From: Rugalucina vietnamica
Taxonomy: Eukaryota > Mollusca > Bivalvia > Lucinida > Lucinidae
Reading direction: 5' to 3'
DNA: 64,000 bases
Assembly: GCA_964017185.1 (NCBI GenBank)
Contig: OZ024874.1
Location: 34,882,721-34,946,720, forward strand
Below the pieces are notes generated by a model. That model ran no database searches, had not been told where the DNA came from, and was given only the letters and a program-made list of their open reading frames with translations. Below, piece after piece: positions 1 through 14,050 of the stretch; the first letter of the stretch is position 1; every line of letters starts with the position of its first letter. The position numbers and the translations under genes are program-made.

Positions 1-3000
1 CTTAGCTTTAACGTGTTGCCACTAACGCTTAATGTTAACGTGTTGCCATTAAAGGTTGCAACTGTAACGGTTAGTGCTTACATGTTGACACTAACGTTTG
101 CAATTGGAACGCTTAGCTTTAACGAGTTGCCACTAACGCTTAATGTTAACGTGTTGCCATTAAAGGTTGCAACTGTAACGGTTAGTGCTGACATGTTGAC
201 ACTAACGTTTGCAACTGTTTTAACGGTTGCAAATGCAAAGCTTAGTGTTTACGTGTTGCCATTAACGGTTTTAACTACAACGCTTAGTTTTAACGTGTTG
301 ACACGGTTTTAACGGTTGCAAATGCAAAGCTTAGTGTTTACGTGTTGTCATTAACGGTTTTAACTGCAACGCTTAGTTTTAACATGTTGCCACGGTATTA
401 ACGGTTGCAAATCTATTGCTTAGTGCTAACGTGTTGCAATTAACAGTAATAACTACAACGCTTAGTTTTAACGTGTTTAATGGTTGCAAATGCAAAGCTT
501 AGTGTTTACGTAACCGCAATGCTTAGTGTTAACGTGTTGTCATTAACGGTTGCAACTGCAACGCTTAGTGTAAACATGTTGACACTAACGGTTGCAACTG
601 CAATGCTAAGTGTTAACATGTTGACATAAACGGTTGCAACGTGTTAACGTGTTGAAATTAACGTAAACAAATGCTACACTTACTGTAATGTTGACACTAA
701 CGGTTGTAACTGCAACGCTTAGTTTTAACGTGTTGCCACTAATCCTTGCAACTGCAATGCTTAATGTTAACGTGTTGCCTTTAAAGGTTGCAACTGCAAC
801 GGTTAGTGCTTACATGTTGACACTAACGTTTGCAACTGCAACGCTTAGCTTTAACGTGTTGCCACTAACGCTTAATGTTAACGTGTTGCCATTAAAGGTT
901 GCAACTGTAACGGTTAGTGCTTACATGTTGACACTAACGTTTGCAATTGCAACGCTTAGCTTTAACGAGTTGCCACTAACGCTTAATGTTAACGTGTTGC
1001 CATTAAAGGTTGCAACTGTAACGGTTAGTACTGACATGTTGACACTAACGTTTGCAACTGTTTTAACGGTTGCAAATGCAAAGCTTAGTGTTTACGTGTT
1101 GCCATTAACGGTTTTAACTACAACGCTTAGTTTTAACGTGTTGACACGGTTTTAACGGTTGCAAATGCAAAGCTTAGTGTTTACGTGTTGTCATTAACGG
1201 TTTATACTGCAACGCTTAGTTTTAACATGTTGCCACGGTATTAACGGTTGCAAATCCATTGCTTAGTGCTAACGTGTTGCAATTAACAGTTATAACTATA
1301 ACACTTAGTTTTAACGTGTTGACATGGTTTTAATGGTTGCAAATGCAAAGCTTGGTGTTTACGTGTTGTCATTAACGGTTTTAACTACAACGCTTAGTTT
1401 TAACGCATTGTAACCGCAATGCTTAGTGTTAACCTGTTGTCATTAACGGTTGCAACTGCAACGCTTAGTGTAAACATGTTGACACTAACGGTTGCAACTG
1501 CAATGCTAAGTGTTAACATGTTGCCATAAACGGTTGCAACGTGTTAACGTGTTGAAATTAACGTAAACAAATGCTACACTTACTGTAATGTTGACACTAA
1601 CGGTTGTAACTGCAACGCTTAGTTTTAACGTGTTGCCACTAACGCTTGCAACTGCAATGCTTAATGTTAACGTGTTGCCTTTAAAGGTTGCAACTGCAAC
1701 GGTTAATGCTTACATGTTGACACTAACGTTTGCAACTGCAACGCTTAGCTTTAACGTGTTTTAAAGCTTGCATTAATGTTAGTGACACTAACGCTTAATG
1801 TTAACGTCTTGCCATTAAAGGTTGCAATTGTAACGGTTAGTGCTTACATGTTGACAGTAACGTTTGCAACTGTTTTAACGGTTGCAAATGCAAAGCTTAG
1901 TGTTTACGTGTTGCCATTAACGGTTTTAACTACAACGCTTAGTTTTAACGTGTTGACACGGTTTTAATGGTTGCAAATGTAAAGCTTAGTGTTTACGTGT
2001 TGTCATTAACGGTTTTAACTGCAACGCTTAGTTTTAACATGTTGCCGAGGTATTAACGGTTGCAAATCCAATGCTTAGTGCTAACGTGTTGCAATGAACG
2101 GTTATAACTACAACGCTTAGTTTTAACGTGTTGACATGGTTTTAATGGTTGCAAATGCAAAGCTTAGTGTTTACGTGTTGTCATTAACGGTTGCAACTGC
2201 AACGCTTAGTGTAAACATGTTGACACTAACGGTTGCAACTGCAATGCTAAGTGTTGACATAAACGGTTGCAACGTGTTAACGTGTTGAAATTAACGTAAG
2301 CAAATGCTACACTTACTGTTATGTTATAATGTTGAAACTAACGGTTTTAACTGCAACGCTTAGTTTTAACGTGTTGCCACTAACGCTTGCAACTGCAATG
2401 CTTAATGTTAACGTGTTGCCTTTAAAGGTTGCAACTGCAACGGTTAGTGCTTACATGTTGACACTAACGTTTGCAACTGCAACGCTTAGCTTTAACGTGT
2501 TGCCACTAACGCTTAATGTTAACGTGTTGCCATTAAAGGTTGCAACTGTAACGGTTAGTGCTTACATGTTGACACTAACGTTTGCAACTGCAACGCTTAG
2601 CTTTAACGAGTTGCCACTAACGCTTAATGTTAACGTGTTGCCATTAAAGGTTGCAACTGTAACGGTTAGTGCTGACATGTTGACACTAACGTTTGCAACT
2701 GTTTTAACGGTTGCAAATGCAAAGCTTAGTGTTTACCATTGCCATTAACGGTTTTAACTACAACGCTTAGTTTTAACGTGTTGACACGGTTTTAACGGTT
2801 GCAAATGCAAAGCTTAGTGTTTACGTGTTGTCATTAACGGTTTTAACTACAACGCTTTTAACGGTTGCAAATCCATTGCTTAGTGCTAACGTGTTGCAAT
2901 TAACAGTTATAACTAAAAAGCTTAGTTTTAACGTGTTGACATGGTTTTAATGGTTGCAAATGCAAAGCTTAGTGTTTACGTGTTGTCATTAACGGTTTTA

Positions 3001-3360
3001 ACTACAACGCTTAGTTTTAACGCATTGTAACCGCAATGCTTAGTGTTAACGTGTTGTCATTAACGGTTGCAACTGCAACGCTTAGTGTAAACATGTTGAC
3101 ACTAACGGTTGCAACTGCAATGCTAAGTGTTAACATGTTGACATAAACGGTTGCAACGTGTTAACGTGTTGAAATTAACGTAAACAAATGCTACACTTAC
3201 TGTAATGTTGACACTAACTGTTGTAACTGCAACGCTTAGTTTTAACGTGTTGCCACTAACGCTTGCAACTGCAATGCTTAATGTTAACGTGTTGCCTTTA
3301 AAGGTTGCAACTGCAACGGTTAGTGCTTACATGTTGACACTAACGTTTGCAACTGCAACG
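1..3360 (+). repeat. HOR1 copy 1
   Basis: First complete 3360-bp period as phased from the window start; the true unit boundary is arbitrary. Anchors lie at 671, 1571, 2304 and 3188. Private differences from the later copies are at 743-744, 1030 and 1204-1205. Confidence 0.9.
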
Positions 3361-6300
3361 CTTAGCTTTAACGTGTTGCCACTAACGCTTAATGTTAACG
3401 TGTTGCCATTAAAGGTTGCAACTGTAACGGTTAGTGCTTACATGTTGACACTAACGTTTGCAATTGGAACGCTTAGCTTTAACGAGTTGCCACTAACGCT
3501 TAATGTTAACGTGTTGCCATTAAAGGTTGCAACTGTAACGGTTAGTGCTGACATGTTGACACTAACGTTTGCAACTGTTTTAACGGTTGCAAATGCAAAG
3601 CTTAGTGTTTACGTGTTGCCATTAACGGTTTTAACTACAACGCTTAGTTTTAACGTGTTGACACGGTTTTAACGGTTGCAAATGCAAAGCTTAGTGTTTA
3701 CGTGTTGTCATTAACGGTTTTAACTGCAACGCTTAGTTTTAACATGTTGCCACGGTATTAACGGTTGCAAATCTATTGCTTAGTGCTAACGTGTTGCAAT
3801 TAACAGTAATAACTACAACGCTTAGTTTTAACGTGTTTAATGGTTGCAAATGCAAAGCTTAGTGTTTACGTAACCGCAATGCTTAGTGTTAACGTGTTGT
3901 CATTAACGGTTGCAACTGCAACGCTTAGTGTAAACATGTTGACACTAACGGTTGCAACTGCAATGCTAAGTGTTAACATGTTGACATAAACGGTTGCAAC
4001 GTGTTAACGTGTTGAAATTAACGTAAACAAATGCTACACTTACTGTAATGTTGACACTAACGGTTGTAACTGCAACGCTTAGTTTTAACGTGTTGCCACT
4101 AACGCTTGCAACTGCAATGCTTAATGTTAACGTGTTGCCTTTAAAGGTTGCAACTGCAACGGTTAGTGCTTACATGTTGACACTAACGTTTGCAACTGCA
4201 ACGCTTAGCTTTAACGTGTTGCCACTAACGCTTAATGTTAACGTGTTGCCATTAAAGGTTGCAACTGTAACGGTTAGTGCTTACATGTTGACACTAACGT
4301 TTGCAATTGCAACGCTTAGCTTTAACGAGTTGCCACTAACGCTTAATGTTAACGTGTTGCCATTAAAGGTTGCAACTGTAACGGTTAGTGCTGACATGTT
4401 GACACTAACGTTTGCAACTGTTTTAACGGTTGCAAATGCAAAGCTTAGTGTTTACGTGTTGCCATTAACGGTTTTAACTACAACGCTTAGTTTTAACGTG
4501 TTGACACGGTTTTAACGGTTGCAAATGCAAAGCTTAGTGTTTACGTGTTGTCATTAACGGTTTTAACTGCAACGCTTAGTTTTAACATGTTGCCACGGTA
4601 TTAACGGTTGCAAATCCATTGCTTAGTGCTAACGTGTTGCAATTAACAGTTATAACTATAACACTTAGTTTTAACGTGTTGACATGGTTTTAATGGTTGC
4701 AAATGCAAAGCTTGGTGTTTACGTGTTGTCATTAACGGTTTTAACTACAACGCTTAGTTTTAACGCATTGTAACCGCAATGCTTAGTGTTAACCTGTTGT
4801 CATTAACGGTTGCAACTGCAACGCTTAGTGTAAACATGTTGACACTAACGGTTGCAACTGCAATGCTAAGTGTTAACATGTTGCCATAAACGGTTGCAAC
4901 GTGTTAACGTGTTGAAATTAACGTAAACAAATGCTACACTTACTGTAATGTTGACACTAACGGTTGTAACTGCAACGCTTAGTTTTAACGTGTTGCCACT
5001 AACGCTTGCAACTGCAATGCTTAATGTTAACGTGTTGCCTTTAAAGGTTGCAACTGCAACGGTTAATGCTTACATGTTGACACTAACGTTTGCAACTGCA
5101 ACGCTTAGCTTTAACGTGTTTTAAAGCTTGCATTAATGTTAGTGACACTAACGCTTAATGTTAACGTCTTGCCATTAAAGGTTGCAATTGTAACGGTTAG
5201 TGCTTACATGTTGACAGTAACGTTTGCAACTGTTTTAACGGTTGCAAATGCAAAGCTTAGTGTTTACGTGTTGCCATTAACGGTTTTAACTACAACGCTT
5301 AGTTTTAACGTGTTGACACGGTTTTAATGGTTGCAAATGTAAAGCTTAGTGTTTACGTGTTGTCATTAACGGTTTTAACTGCAACGCTTAGTTTTAACAT
5401 GTTGCCGAGGTATTAACGGTTGCAAATCCAATGCTTAGTGCTAACGTGTTGCAATGAACGGTTATAACTACAACGCTTAGTTTTAACGTGTTGACATGGT
5501 TTTAATGGTTGCAAATGCAAAGCTTAGTGTTTACGTGTTGTCATTAACGGTTGCAACTGCAACGCTTAGTGTAAACATGTTGACACTAACGGTTGCAACT
5601 GCAATGCTAAGTGTTGACATAAACGGTTGCAACGTGTTAACGTGTTGAAATTAACGTAAGCAAATGCTACACTTACTGTTATGTTATAATGTTGAAACTA
5701 ACGGTTTTAACTGCAACGCTTAGTTTTAACGTGTTGCCACTAACGCTTGCAACTGCAATGCTTAATGTTAACGTGTTGCCTTTAAAGGTTGCAACTGCAA
5801 CGGTTAGTGCTTACATGTTGACACTAACGTTTGCAACTGCAACGCTTAGCTTTAACGTGTTGCCACTAACGCTTAATGTTAACGTGTTGCCATTAAAGGT
5901 TGCAACTGTAACGGTTAGTGCTTACATGTTGACACTAACGTTTGCAACTGCAACGCTTAGCTTTAACGAGTTGCCACTAACGCTTAATGTTAACGTGTTG
6001 CCATTAAAGGTTGCAACTGTAACGGTTAGTGCTGACATGTTGACACTAACGTTTGCAACTGTTTTAACGGTTGCAAATGCAAAGCTTAGTGTTTACCATT
6101 GCCATTAACGGTTTTAACTACAACGCTTAGTTTTAACGTGTTGACACGGTTTTAACGGTTGCAAATGCAAAGCTTAGTGTTTACGTGTTGTCATTAACGG
6201 TTTTAACTACAACGCTTTTAACGGTTGCAAATCCATTGCTTAGTGCTAACGTGTTGCAATTAACAGTTATAACTAAAAAGCTTAGTTTTAACGTGTTGAC

Positions 6301-6720
6301 ATGGTTTTAATGGTTGCAAATGCAAAGCTTAGTGTTTACGTGTTGTCATTAACGGTTTTAACTACAACGCTTAGTTTTAACGCATTGTAACCGCAATGCT
6401 TAGTGTTAACGTGTTGTCATTAACGGTTGCAACTGCAACGCTTAGTGTAAACATGTTGACACTAACGGTTGCAACTGCAATGCTAAGTGTTAACATGTTG
6501 ACATAAACGGTTGCAACGTGTTAACGTGTTGAAATTAACGTAAACAAATGCTACACTTACTGTAATGTTGACACTAACTGTTGTAACTGCAACGCTTAGT
6601 TTTAACGTGTTGCCACTAACGCTTGCAACTGCAATGCTTAATGTTAACGTGTTGCCTTTAAAGGTTGCAACTGCAACGGTTAGTGCTTACATGTTGACAC
6701 TAACGTTTGCAACTGCAACG
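3361..6720 (+). repeat. HOR1 copy 2
   Basis: Second 3360-bp period, with anchors at 4031, 4931, 5664 and 6548. I saw no private difference from the majority sequence when comparing line by line, so it is a good consensus for HOR1. Confidence 0.9.
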
Positions 6721-9700
6721 CTTAGCTTTAACGTGTTGCCACTAACGCTTAATGTTAACGTGTTGCCATTAAAGGTTGCAACTGTAACGGTTAGTGCTTA
6801 CATGTTGACACTAACGTTTGCAATTGGAACGCTTAGCTTTAACGAGTTGCCACTAACGCTTAATGTTAACGTGTTGCCATTAAAGGTTGCAACTGTAACG
6901 GTTAGTGCTTACATGTTGACACTAACGTTTGCAACTGTTTTAACGGTTGCAAATGCAAAGCTTAGTGTTTACGTGTTGCCATTAACGGTTTTAACTACAA
7001 CGCTTAGTTTTAACGTGTTGACACGGTTTTAACGGTTGCAAATGCAAAGCTTAGTGTTTACGTGTTGTCATTAACGGTTTTAACTGCAACGCTTAGTTTT
7101 AACATGTTGCCACGGTATTAACGGTTGCAAATCTATTGCTTAGTGCTAACGTGTTGCAATTAACAGTAATAACTACAACGCTTAGTTTTAACGTGTTTAA
7201 TGGTTGCAAATGCAAAGCTTAGTGTTTACGTAACCGCAATGCTTAGTGTTAACGTGTTGTCATTAACGGTTGCAACTGCAACGCTTAGTGTAAACATGTT
7301 GACACTAACGGTTGCAACTGCAATGCTAAGTGTTAACATGTTGACATAAACGGTTGCAACGTGTTAACGTGTTGAAATTAACGTAAACAAATGCTACACT
7401 TACTGTAATGTTGACACTAACGGTTGTAACTGCAACGCTTAGTTTTAACGTGTTGCCACTAACGCTTGCAACTGCAATGCTTAATGTTAACGTGTTGCCT
7501 TTAAAGGTTGCAACTGCAACGGTTAGTGCTTACATGTTGACACTAACGTTTGCAACTGCAACGCTTAGCTTTAACGTGTTGCCACTAACGCTTAATGTTA
7601 ACGTGTTGCCATTAAAGGTTGCAACTGTAACGGTTAGTGCTTACATGTTGACACTAACGTTTGCAATTGCAACGCTTAGCTTTAACGAGTTGCCACTAAC
7701 GCTTAATGTTAACGTGTTGCCATTAAAGGTTGCAACTGTAACGGTTAGTGCTGACATGTTGACACTAACGTTTGCAACTGTTTTAACGGTTGCAAATGCA
7801 AAGCTTAGTGTTTACGTGTTGCCATTAACGGTTTTAACTACAACGCTTAGTTTTAACGTGTTGACACGGTTTTAACGGTTGCAAATGCAAAGCTTAGTGT
7901 TTACGTGTTGTCATTAACGGTTTTAACTGCAACGCTTAGTTTTAACATGTTGCCACGGTATTAACGGTTGCAAATCCATTGCTTAGTGCTAACGTGTTGC
8001 AATTAACAGTTATAACTATAACACTTAGTTTTAACGTGTTGACATGGTTTTAATGGTTGCAAATGCAAAGCTTGGTGTTTACGTGTTGTCATTAACGGTT
8101 TTAACTACAACGCTTAGTTTTAACGCATTGTAACCGCAATGCTTAGTGTTAACCTCTTGTCATTAACGGTTGCAACTGCAACGCTTAGTGTAAACATGTT
8201 GACACTAACGGTTGCAACTGCAATGCTAAGTGTTAACATGTTGCCATAAACGGTTGCAACGTGTTAACGTGTTGAAATTAACGTAAACAAATGCTACACT
8301 TACTGTAATGTTGACACTAACGGTTGTAACTGCAACGCTTAGTTTTAACGTGTTGCCACTAACGCTTGCAACTGCAATGCTTAATGTTAACGTGTTGCCT
8401 TTAAAGGTTGCAACTGCAACGGTTAATGCTTACATGTTGACACTAACGTTTGCAACTGCAACGCTTAGCTTTAACGTGTTTTAAAGCTTGCATTAATGTT
8501 AGTGACACTAACGCTTAATGTTAACGTCTTGCCATTAAAGGTTGCAATTGTAACGGTTAGTGCTTACATGTTGACAGTAACGTTTGCAACTGTTTTAACG
8601 GTTGCAAATGCAAAGCTTAGTGTTTACGTGTTGCCATTAACGGTTTTAACTACAACGCTTAGTTTTAACGTGTTGACACGGTTTTAATGGTTGCAAATGT
8701 AAAGCTTAGTGTTTACGTGTTGTCATTAACGGTTTTAACTGCAACGCTTAGTTTTAACATGTTGCCGAGGTATTAACGGTTGCAAATCCAATGCTTAGTG
8801 CTAACGTGTTGCAATTAACGGTTATAACTACAACGCTTAGTTTTAACGTGTTGACATGGTTTTAATGGTTGCAAATGCAAAGCTTAGTGTTTACGTGTTG
8901 TCATTAACGGTTGCAACTGCAACGCTTAGTGTAAACATGTTGACACTAACGGTTGCAACTGCAATGCTAAGTGTTGACATAAACGGTTGCAACGTGTTAA
9001 CGTGTTGAAATTAACGTAAGCAAATGCTACACTTACTGTTATGTTATAATGTTGAAACTAACGGTTTTAACTGCAACGCTTAGTTTTAACGTGTTGCCAC
9101 TAACGCTTGCAACTGCAATGCTTAATGTTAACGTGTTGCCTTTAAAGGTTGCAACTGCAACGGTTAGTGCTTACATGTTGACACTAACGTTTGCAACTGC
9201 AACGCTTAGCTTTAACGTGTTGCCACTAACGCTTAATGTTAACGTGTTGCCATTAAAGGTTGCAACTGTAACGGTTAGTGCTTACATGTTGACACTAACG
9301 TTTGCAACTGCAACGCTTAGCTTTAACGAGTTGCCACTAACGCTTAATGTTAACGTGTTGCCATTAAAGGTTGCAACTGTAACGGTTAGTGCTGACATGT
9401 TGACACTAACGTTTGCAACTGTTTTAACGGTTGCAAATGCAAAGCTTAGTGTTTACCATTGCCATTAACGGTTTTAACTACAACGCTTAGTTTTAACGTG
9501 TTGACACGGTTTTAACGGTTGCAAATGCAAAGCTTAGTGTTTACGTGTTGTCATTAACGGTTTTAACTACAACGCTTTTAACGGTTGCAAATCCATTGCT
9601 TAGTGCTAACGTGTTGCAATTAACAGTTATAACTAAAAAGCTTAGTTTTAACGTGTTGACATGGTTTTAATGGTTGCAAATGCAAAGCTTAGTGTTTACG

Positions 9701-10080
9701 TGTTGTCATTAACGGTTTTAACTACAACGCTTAGTTTTAACGCATTGTAACCGCAATGCTTAGTGTTAACGTGTTGTCATTAACGCTTGCAACTGCAACG
9801 CTTAGTGTAAACATGTTGACACTAACGGTTGCAACTGCAATGCTAAGTGTTAACATGTTGACATAAACGGTTGCAACGTGTTAACGTGTTGAAATTAACG
9901 TAAACAAATGCTACACTTACTGTAATGTTGACACTAACTGTTGTAACTGCAACGCTTAGTTTTAACGTGTTGCCACTAACGCTTGCAACTGCAATGCTTA
10001 ATGTTAACGTGTTGCCTTTAAAGGTTGCAACTGCAACGGTTAGTGCTTACATGTTGACACTAACGTTTGCAACTGCAACG
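6721..10080 (+). repeat. HOR1 copy 3
   Basis: Third 3360-bp period, with anchors at 7391, 8291, 9024 and 9908. Private single-base differences are visible at 6910 (T for G), 8156 (C for G), 8816 (T for G) and 9786 (C for G). Confidence 0.9.
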
Positions 10081-12928
10081 CTTAGCTTTAACGTGTTGCC
10101 ACTAACGCTTAATGTTAACGTGTTGCCATTAAAGGTTGCAACTGTAACGGTTAGTGCTTACATGTTGACACTAACGTTTGCAATTGGAACGCTTAGCTTT
10201 AACGAGTTGCCACTAACGCTTAATGTTAACGTGTTGCCATTAAAGGTTGCAACTGTAACGGTTAGTGCTGACATGTTGACACTAACGTTTGCAACTGTTT
10301 TAACGGTTGCAAATGCAAAGCTTAGTGTTTACGTGTTGCCATTAACGGTTTTAACTACAACGCTTAGTTTTAACGTGTTGACACGGTTTTAACGGTTGCA
10401 AATGCAAAGCTTAGTGTTTACGTGTTGTCATTAACGGTTTTAACTGCAACGCTTAGTTTTAACATGTTGCCACGGTATTAACGGTTGCAAATCTATTGCT
10501 TAGTGCTAACGTGTTGCAATTAACAGTAATAACTACAACGCTTAGTTTTAACGTGTTTAATGGTTGCAAATGCAAAGCTTAGTGTTTACGTAACCGCAAT
10601 GCTTAGTGTTAACGTGTTGTCATTAACGGTTGCAACTGCAACGCTTAGTGTAAACATGTTGACACTAACGGTTGCAACTGCAATGCTAAGTGTTAACATG
10701 TTGACATAAACGGTTGCAACGTGTTAACGTGTTGAAATTAACGTAAACAAATGCTACACTTACTGTAATGTTGACACTAACGGTTGTAACTGCAACGCTT
10801 AGTTTTAACGTGTTGCCACTAACGCTTGCAACTGCAATGCTTAATGTTAACGTGTTGCCTTTAAAGGTTGCAACTGCAACGGTTAGTGCTTACATGTTGA
10901 CACTAACGTTTGCAACTGCAACGCTTAGCTTTAACGTGTTGCCACTAACGCTTAATGTTAACGTGTTGCCATTAAAGGTTGCAACTGTAACGGTTAGTGC
11001 TTACATGTTGACACTAACGTTTGCAATTGCAACGCTTAGCTTTAACGAGTTGCCACTAACGCTTAATGTTAACGTGTTGCCATTAAAGGTTGCAACTGTA
11101 ACGGTTAGTGCTGACATGTTGACACTAACGTTTGCAACTGTTTTAACGGTTGCAAATGCAAAGCTTAGTGTTTACGTGTTGCCATTAACGGTTTTAACTA
11201 CAACGCTTAGTTTTAACGTGTTGACACGGTTTTAACGGTTGCAAATGCAAAGCTTAGTGTTTACGTGTTGTCATTAACGGTTTTAACTGCAACGCTTAGT
11301 TTTAACATGTTGCCACGGTATTAACGGTTGCAAATCCATTGCTTAGTGCTAACGTGTTGCAATTAACAGTTATAACTATAACACTTAGTTTTAACGTGTT
11401 GACATGGTTTTAATGGTTGCAAATGCAAAGCTTGGTGTTTACGTGTTGTCATTAACGGTTTTAACTACAACGCTTAGTTTTAACGCATTGTAACCGCAAT
11501 GCTTAGTGTTAACCTGTTGTCATTAACGGTTGCAACTGCAACGCTTAGTGTAAACATGTTGACACTAACGGTTGCAACTGCAATGCTAAGTGTTAACATG
11601 TTGCCATAAACGGTTGCAACGTGTTAACGTGTTGAAATTAACGTAAACAAATGCTACACTTACTGTAATGTTGACACTAACGGTTGTAACTGCAACGCTT
11701 AGTTTTAACGTGTTGCCACTAACGCTTGCAACTGCAATGCTTAATGTTAACGTGTTGCCTTTAAAGGTTGCAACTGCAACGGTTAATGCTTACATGTTGA
11801 CACTAACGTTTGCAACTGCAACGCTTAGCTTTAACGTGTTTTAAAGCTTGCATTAATGTTAGTGACACTAACGCTTAATGTTAACGTCTTGCCATTAAAG
11901 GTTGCAATTGTAACGGTTAGTGCTTACATGTTGACAGTAACGTTTGCAACTGTTTTAACGGTTGCAAATGCAAAGCTTAGTGTTTACGTGTTGCCATTAA
12001 CGGTTTTAACTACAACGCTTAGTTTTAACGTGTTGACACGGTTTTAATGGTTGCAAATGTAAAGCTTAGTGTTTACGTGTTGTCATTAACGGTTTTAACT
12101 GCAACGCTTAGTTTTAACATGTTGCCGAGGTATTAACGGTTGCAAATCCAATGCTTAGTGCTAACGTGTTGCAATGAACGGTTATAACTACAACGCTTAG
12201 TTTTAACGTGTTGACATGGTTTTAATGGTTGCAAATGCAAAGCTTAGTGTTTACGTGTTGTCATTAACGGTTGCAACTGCAACGCTTAGTGTAAACATGT
12301 TGACACTAACGGTTGCAACTGCAATGCTAAGTGTTGACATAAACGGTTGGAACGTGTTAACGTGTTGAAATTAACGTAAGCAAATGCTACACTTACTGTT
12401 ATGTTATAATGTTGAAACTAACGGTTTTAACTGCAACGCTTAGTTTTAACGTGTTGCCACTAACGCTTGCAACTGCAATGCTTAATGTTAACGTGTTGCC
12501 TTTAAAGGTTGCAACTGCAACGGTTAGTGCTTACATGTTGACACTAACGTTTGCAACTGCAACGCTTAGCTTTAACGTGTTGCCACTAACGCTTAATGTT
12601 AACGTGTTGCCATTAAAGGTTGCAACTGTAACGGTTAGTGCTTACATGTTGACACTAACGTTTGCAACTGCAACGCTTAGCTTTAACGAGTTGCCACTAA
12701 CGCTTAATGTTAACGTGTTGCCATTAAAGGTTGCAACTGTAACGGTTAGTGCTGACATGTTGACACTAACGTTTGCAACTGTTTTAACGGTTGCAAATGC
12801 AAAGCTTAGTGTTTACGTGTTGCCATTAACGGTTTTAACTACAACGCTTAGTTTTAACGTGTTGACACGGTTTTAACGGTTGCAAATGCAAAGCTTAGTG
12901 TTTACGTGTTGTCATTAACGGTTTTAAC
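10081..12928 (+). repeat. HOR1 copy 4, truncated
   Basis: Fourth period follows the HOR1 consensus for about 2.8 kb (anchors 10751, 11651, 12384; private G at 12350). It departs after an altered junction near 12816 and a different continuation from about 12928. Here the 42-bp monomer after GTGTTTAC is intact, whereas copies 1-3 have a short deletion at that point (for example near 9456). The deletion therefore marks the amplified copies, not the ancestor. Confidence 0.85.
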
Positions 12929-14050
12929 TCCAACGCTTAGTTTTAACGCATTGTAACCGCAATGCTTATTGATAACGTGTTGTCATTAACGGTTGCAACT
13001 GCAACGCTTAGTGTAAACATGTTGACACTAACGGTTGCAACTGCAATGCTAAGTGTTAACATGTTGACATAAACGGTTGCAACGTGTTGAAATTAACGTA
13101 AACAAATGCTACACTTACTGTAATGTTGACACTAACGGTTGTAACTGCAACGCTTAGTTTTAACGTGTTGCCACTAACGCTTGCAACTGCAATGCTTAAT
13201 GTTAACGTGTTGCCTTTAAAGGATGCAACTGCAACGGTTAATGCTTACATGTTGACACTAACGTTTGCAAACGCTTAGCTTTAACGTGTTGCCACTAATG
13301 CTTAATGTTAACGTCTTGCCATTAAAGGTTGCAACTGTAACGGTTAGTGCTTACATGTTGACAGTAACGTTTGCAACTGTTTTAACGGTTGCAAATGCAA
13401 AGCTTAGTGTTTACGTGTTGCCATTAACGGTTTTAACTACAACGCTTAGTTTTAACGTGTTGACACGGTTTTAATGGTTGCAAATGTAAAGCTTAGTGTT
13501 TACGTGTTGTCATTAACGGTTTTAACTGCAACGCTTAATTTTAACATGTTGCCGAGGTATTAACGGTTGCAAATCCAATGCTTAGTGCTAACGTGTTGCA
13601 ATTAACGGTTATAACTACAACGCTTAGTTTTAACGTGTTGACATGGTTTTAATGGTTGCAAATGCAAAGCTTAGTGTTTACGTGTTGTCATTAACGGTTG
13701 CAACTGCAACGCTTAGTGTAAAGATGTTGACACTAACGGTTGCAACTGCAATGCTAAGTGTTGACATAAACGGTTGCAACGTGTTAACGTGTTGAAATTA
13801 ACGTAAGCAAATGCTACACTTACTGTTATGTTATAATGTTGACACTAACGGTTGTAACTGCAACGCTTAGTTTTAACGTTTGCCACTAACGCTTACAACT
13901 GCAATGCTTAATGTTAACGTGTTGCCTTTAAAGGTTGCAACTGCAACGGTTAGTGCTTACATGTTGACACTAACGTTTGCAACTGCAACGCTTAGCTTTA
14001 ACGTGTTGCCACTAACGCTTAATGTTAACGTGTTGCCATTAAAGGTTGCA
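10770..14050 (+). repeat. Long-range duplication, offset about 9615 bp, copy 1
   Basis: Anchors 10751, 11651, 12384 and 13106 are matched at 20366, 21266, 21999 and 22721, all 9615 bp apart. From 13811 the offset becomes 9620, because five bases are missing near 13269 in this copy. Shared rare variants include CTTATTGATAACG near 12965 and 22580. It spans the end of HOR1 and the start of the next region, so it duplicated as a composite. Confidence 0.8.

Larger units (their letters stand above)
1..12928 (+). repeat. HOR1: four-block higher-order repeat, 3360 bp period
   Basis: The sequence repeats with an exact 3360-bp period. The bases at 1, 3361, 6721 and 10081 begin identical stretches. Each period holds four anchor-delimited blocks of 900, 733, 884 and 843 bp. 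A diagnostic marker is an aberrant stretch (TTTTAAAGCTTGCATTAATG) near 1759, 5119, 8479 and 11839. Single-base differences I could see are few: 743, 744, 1030, 1204, 1205, 6910, 8156, 8816, 9786 and 12350. The period breaks down at about 12816-12928, where a small indel and then a different block order begin. Near identity over 3.8 copies implies very recent amplification or homogenisation. Confidence 0.95.

Noticed and set aside
688..1155. ATG-started frames of 118-155 codons, recurring throughout the array, as genes
   Set aside because: They are produced by 42-, 27- and 60-bp monomers being multiples of three. The frame is lost at every 47-bp monomer, and the sequence outside the frame is equally conserved. 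No exon-intron structure or promoter was seen.
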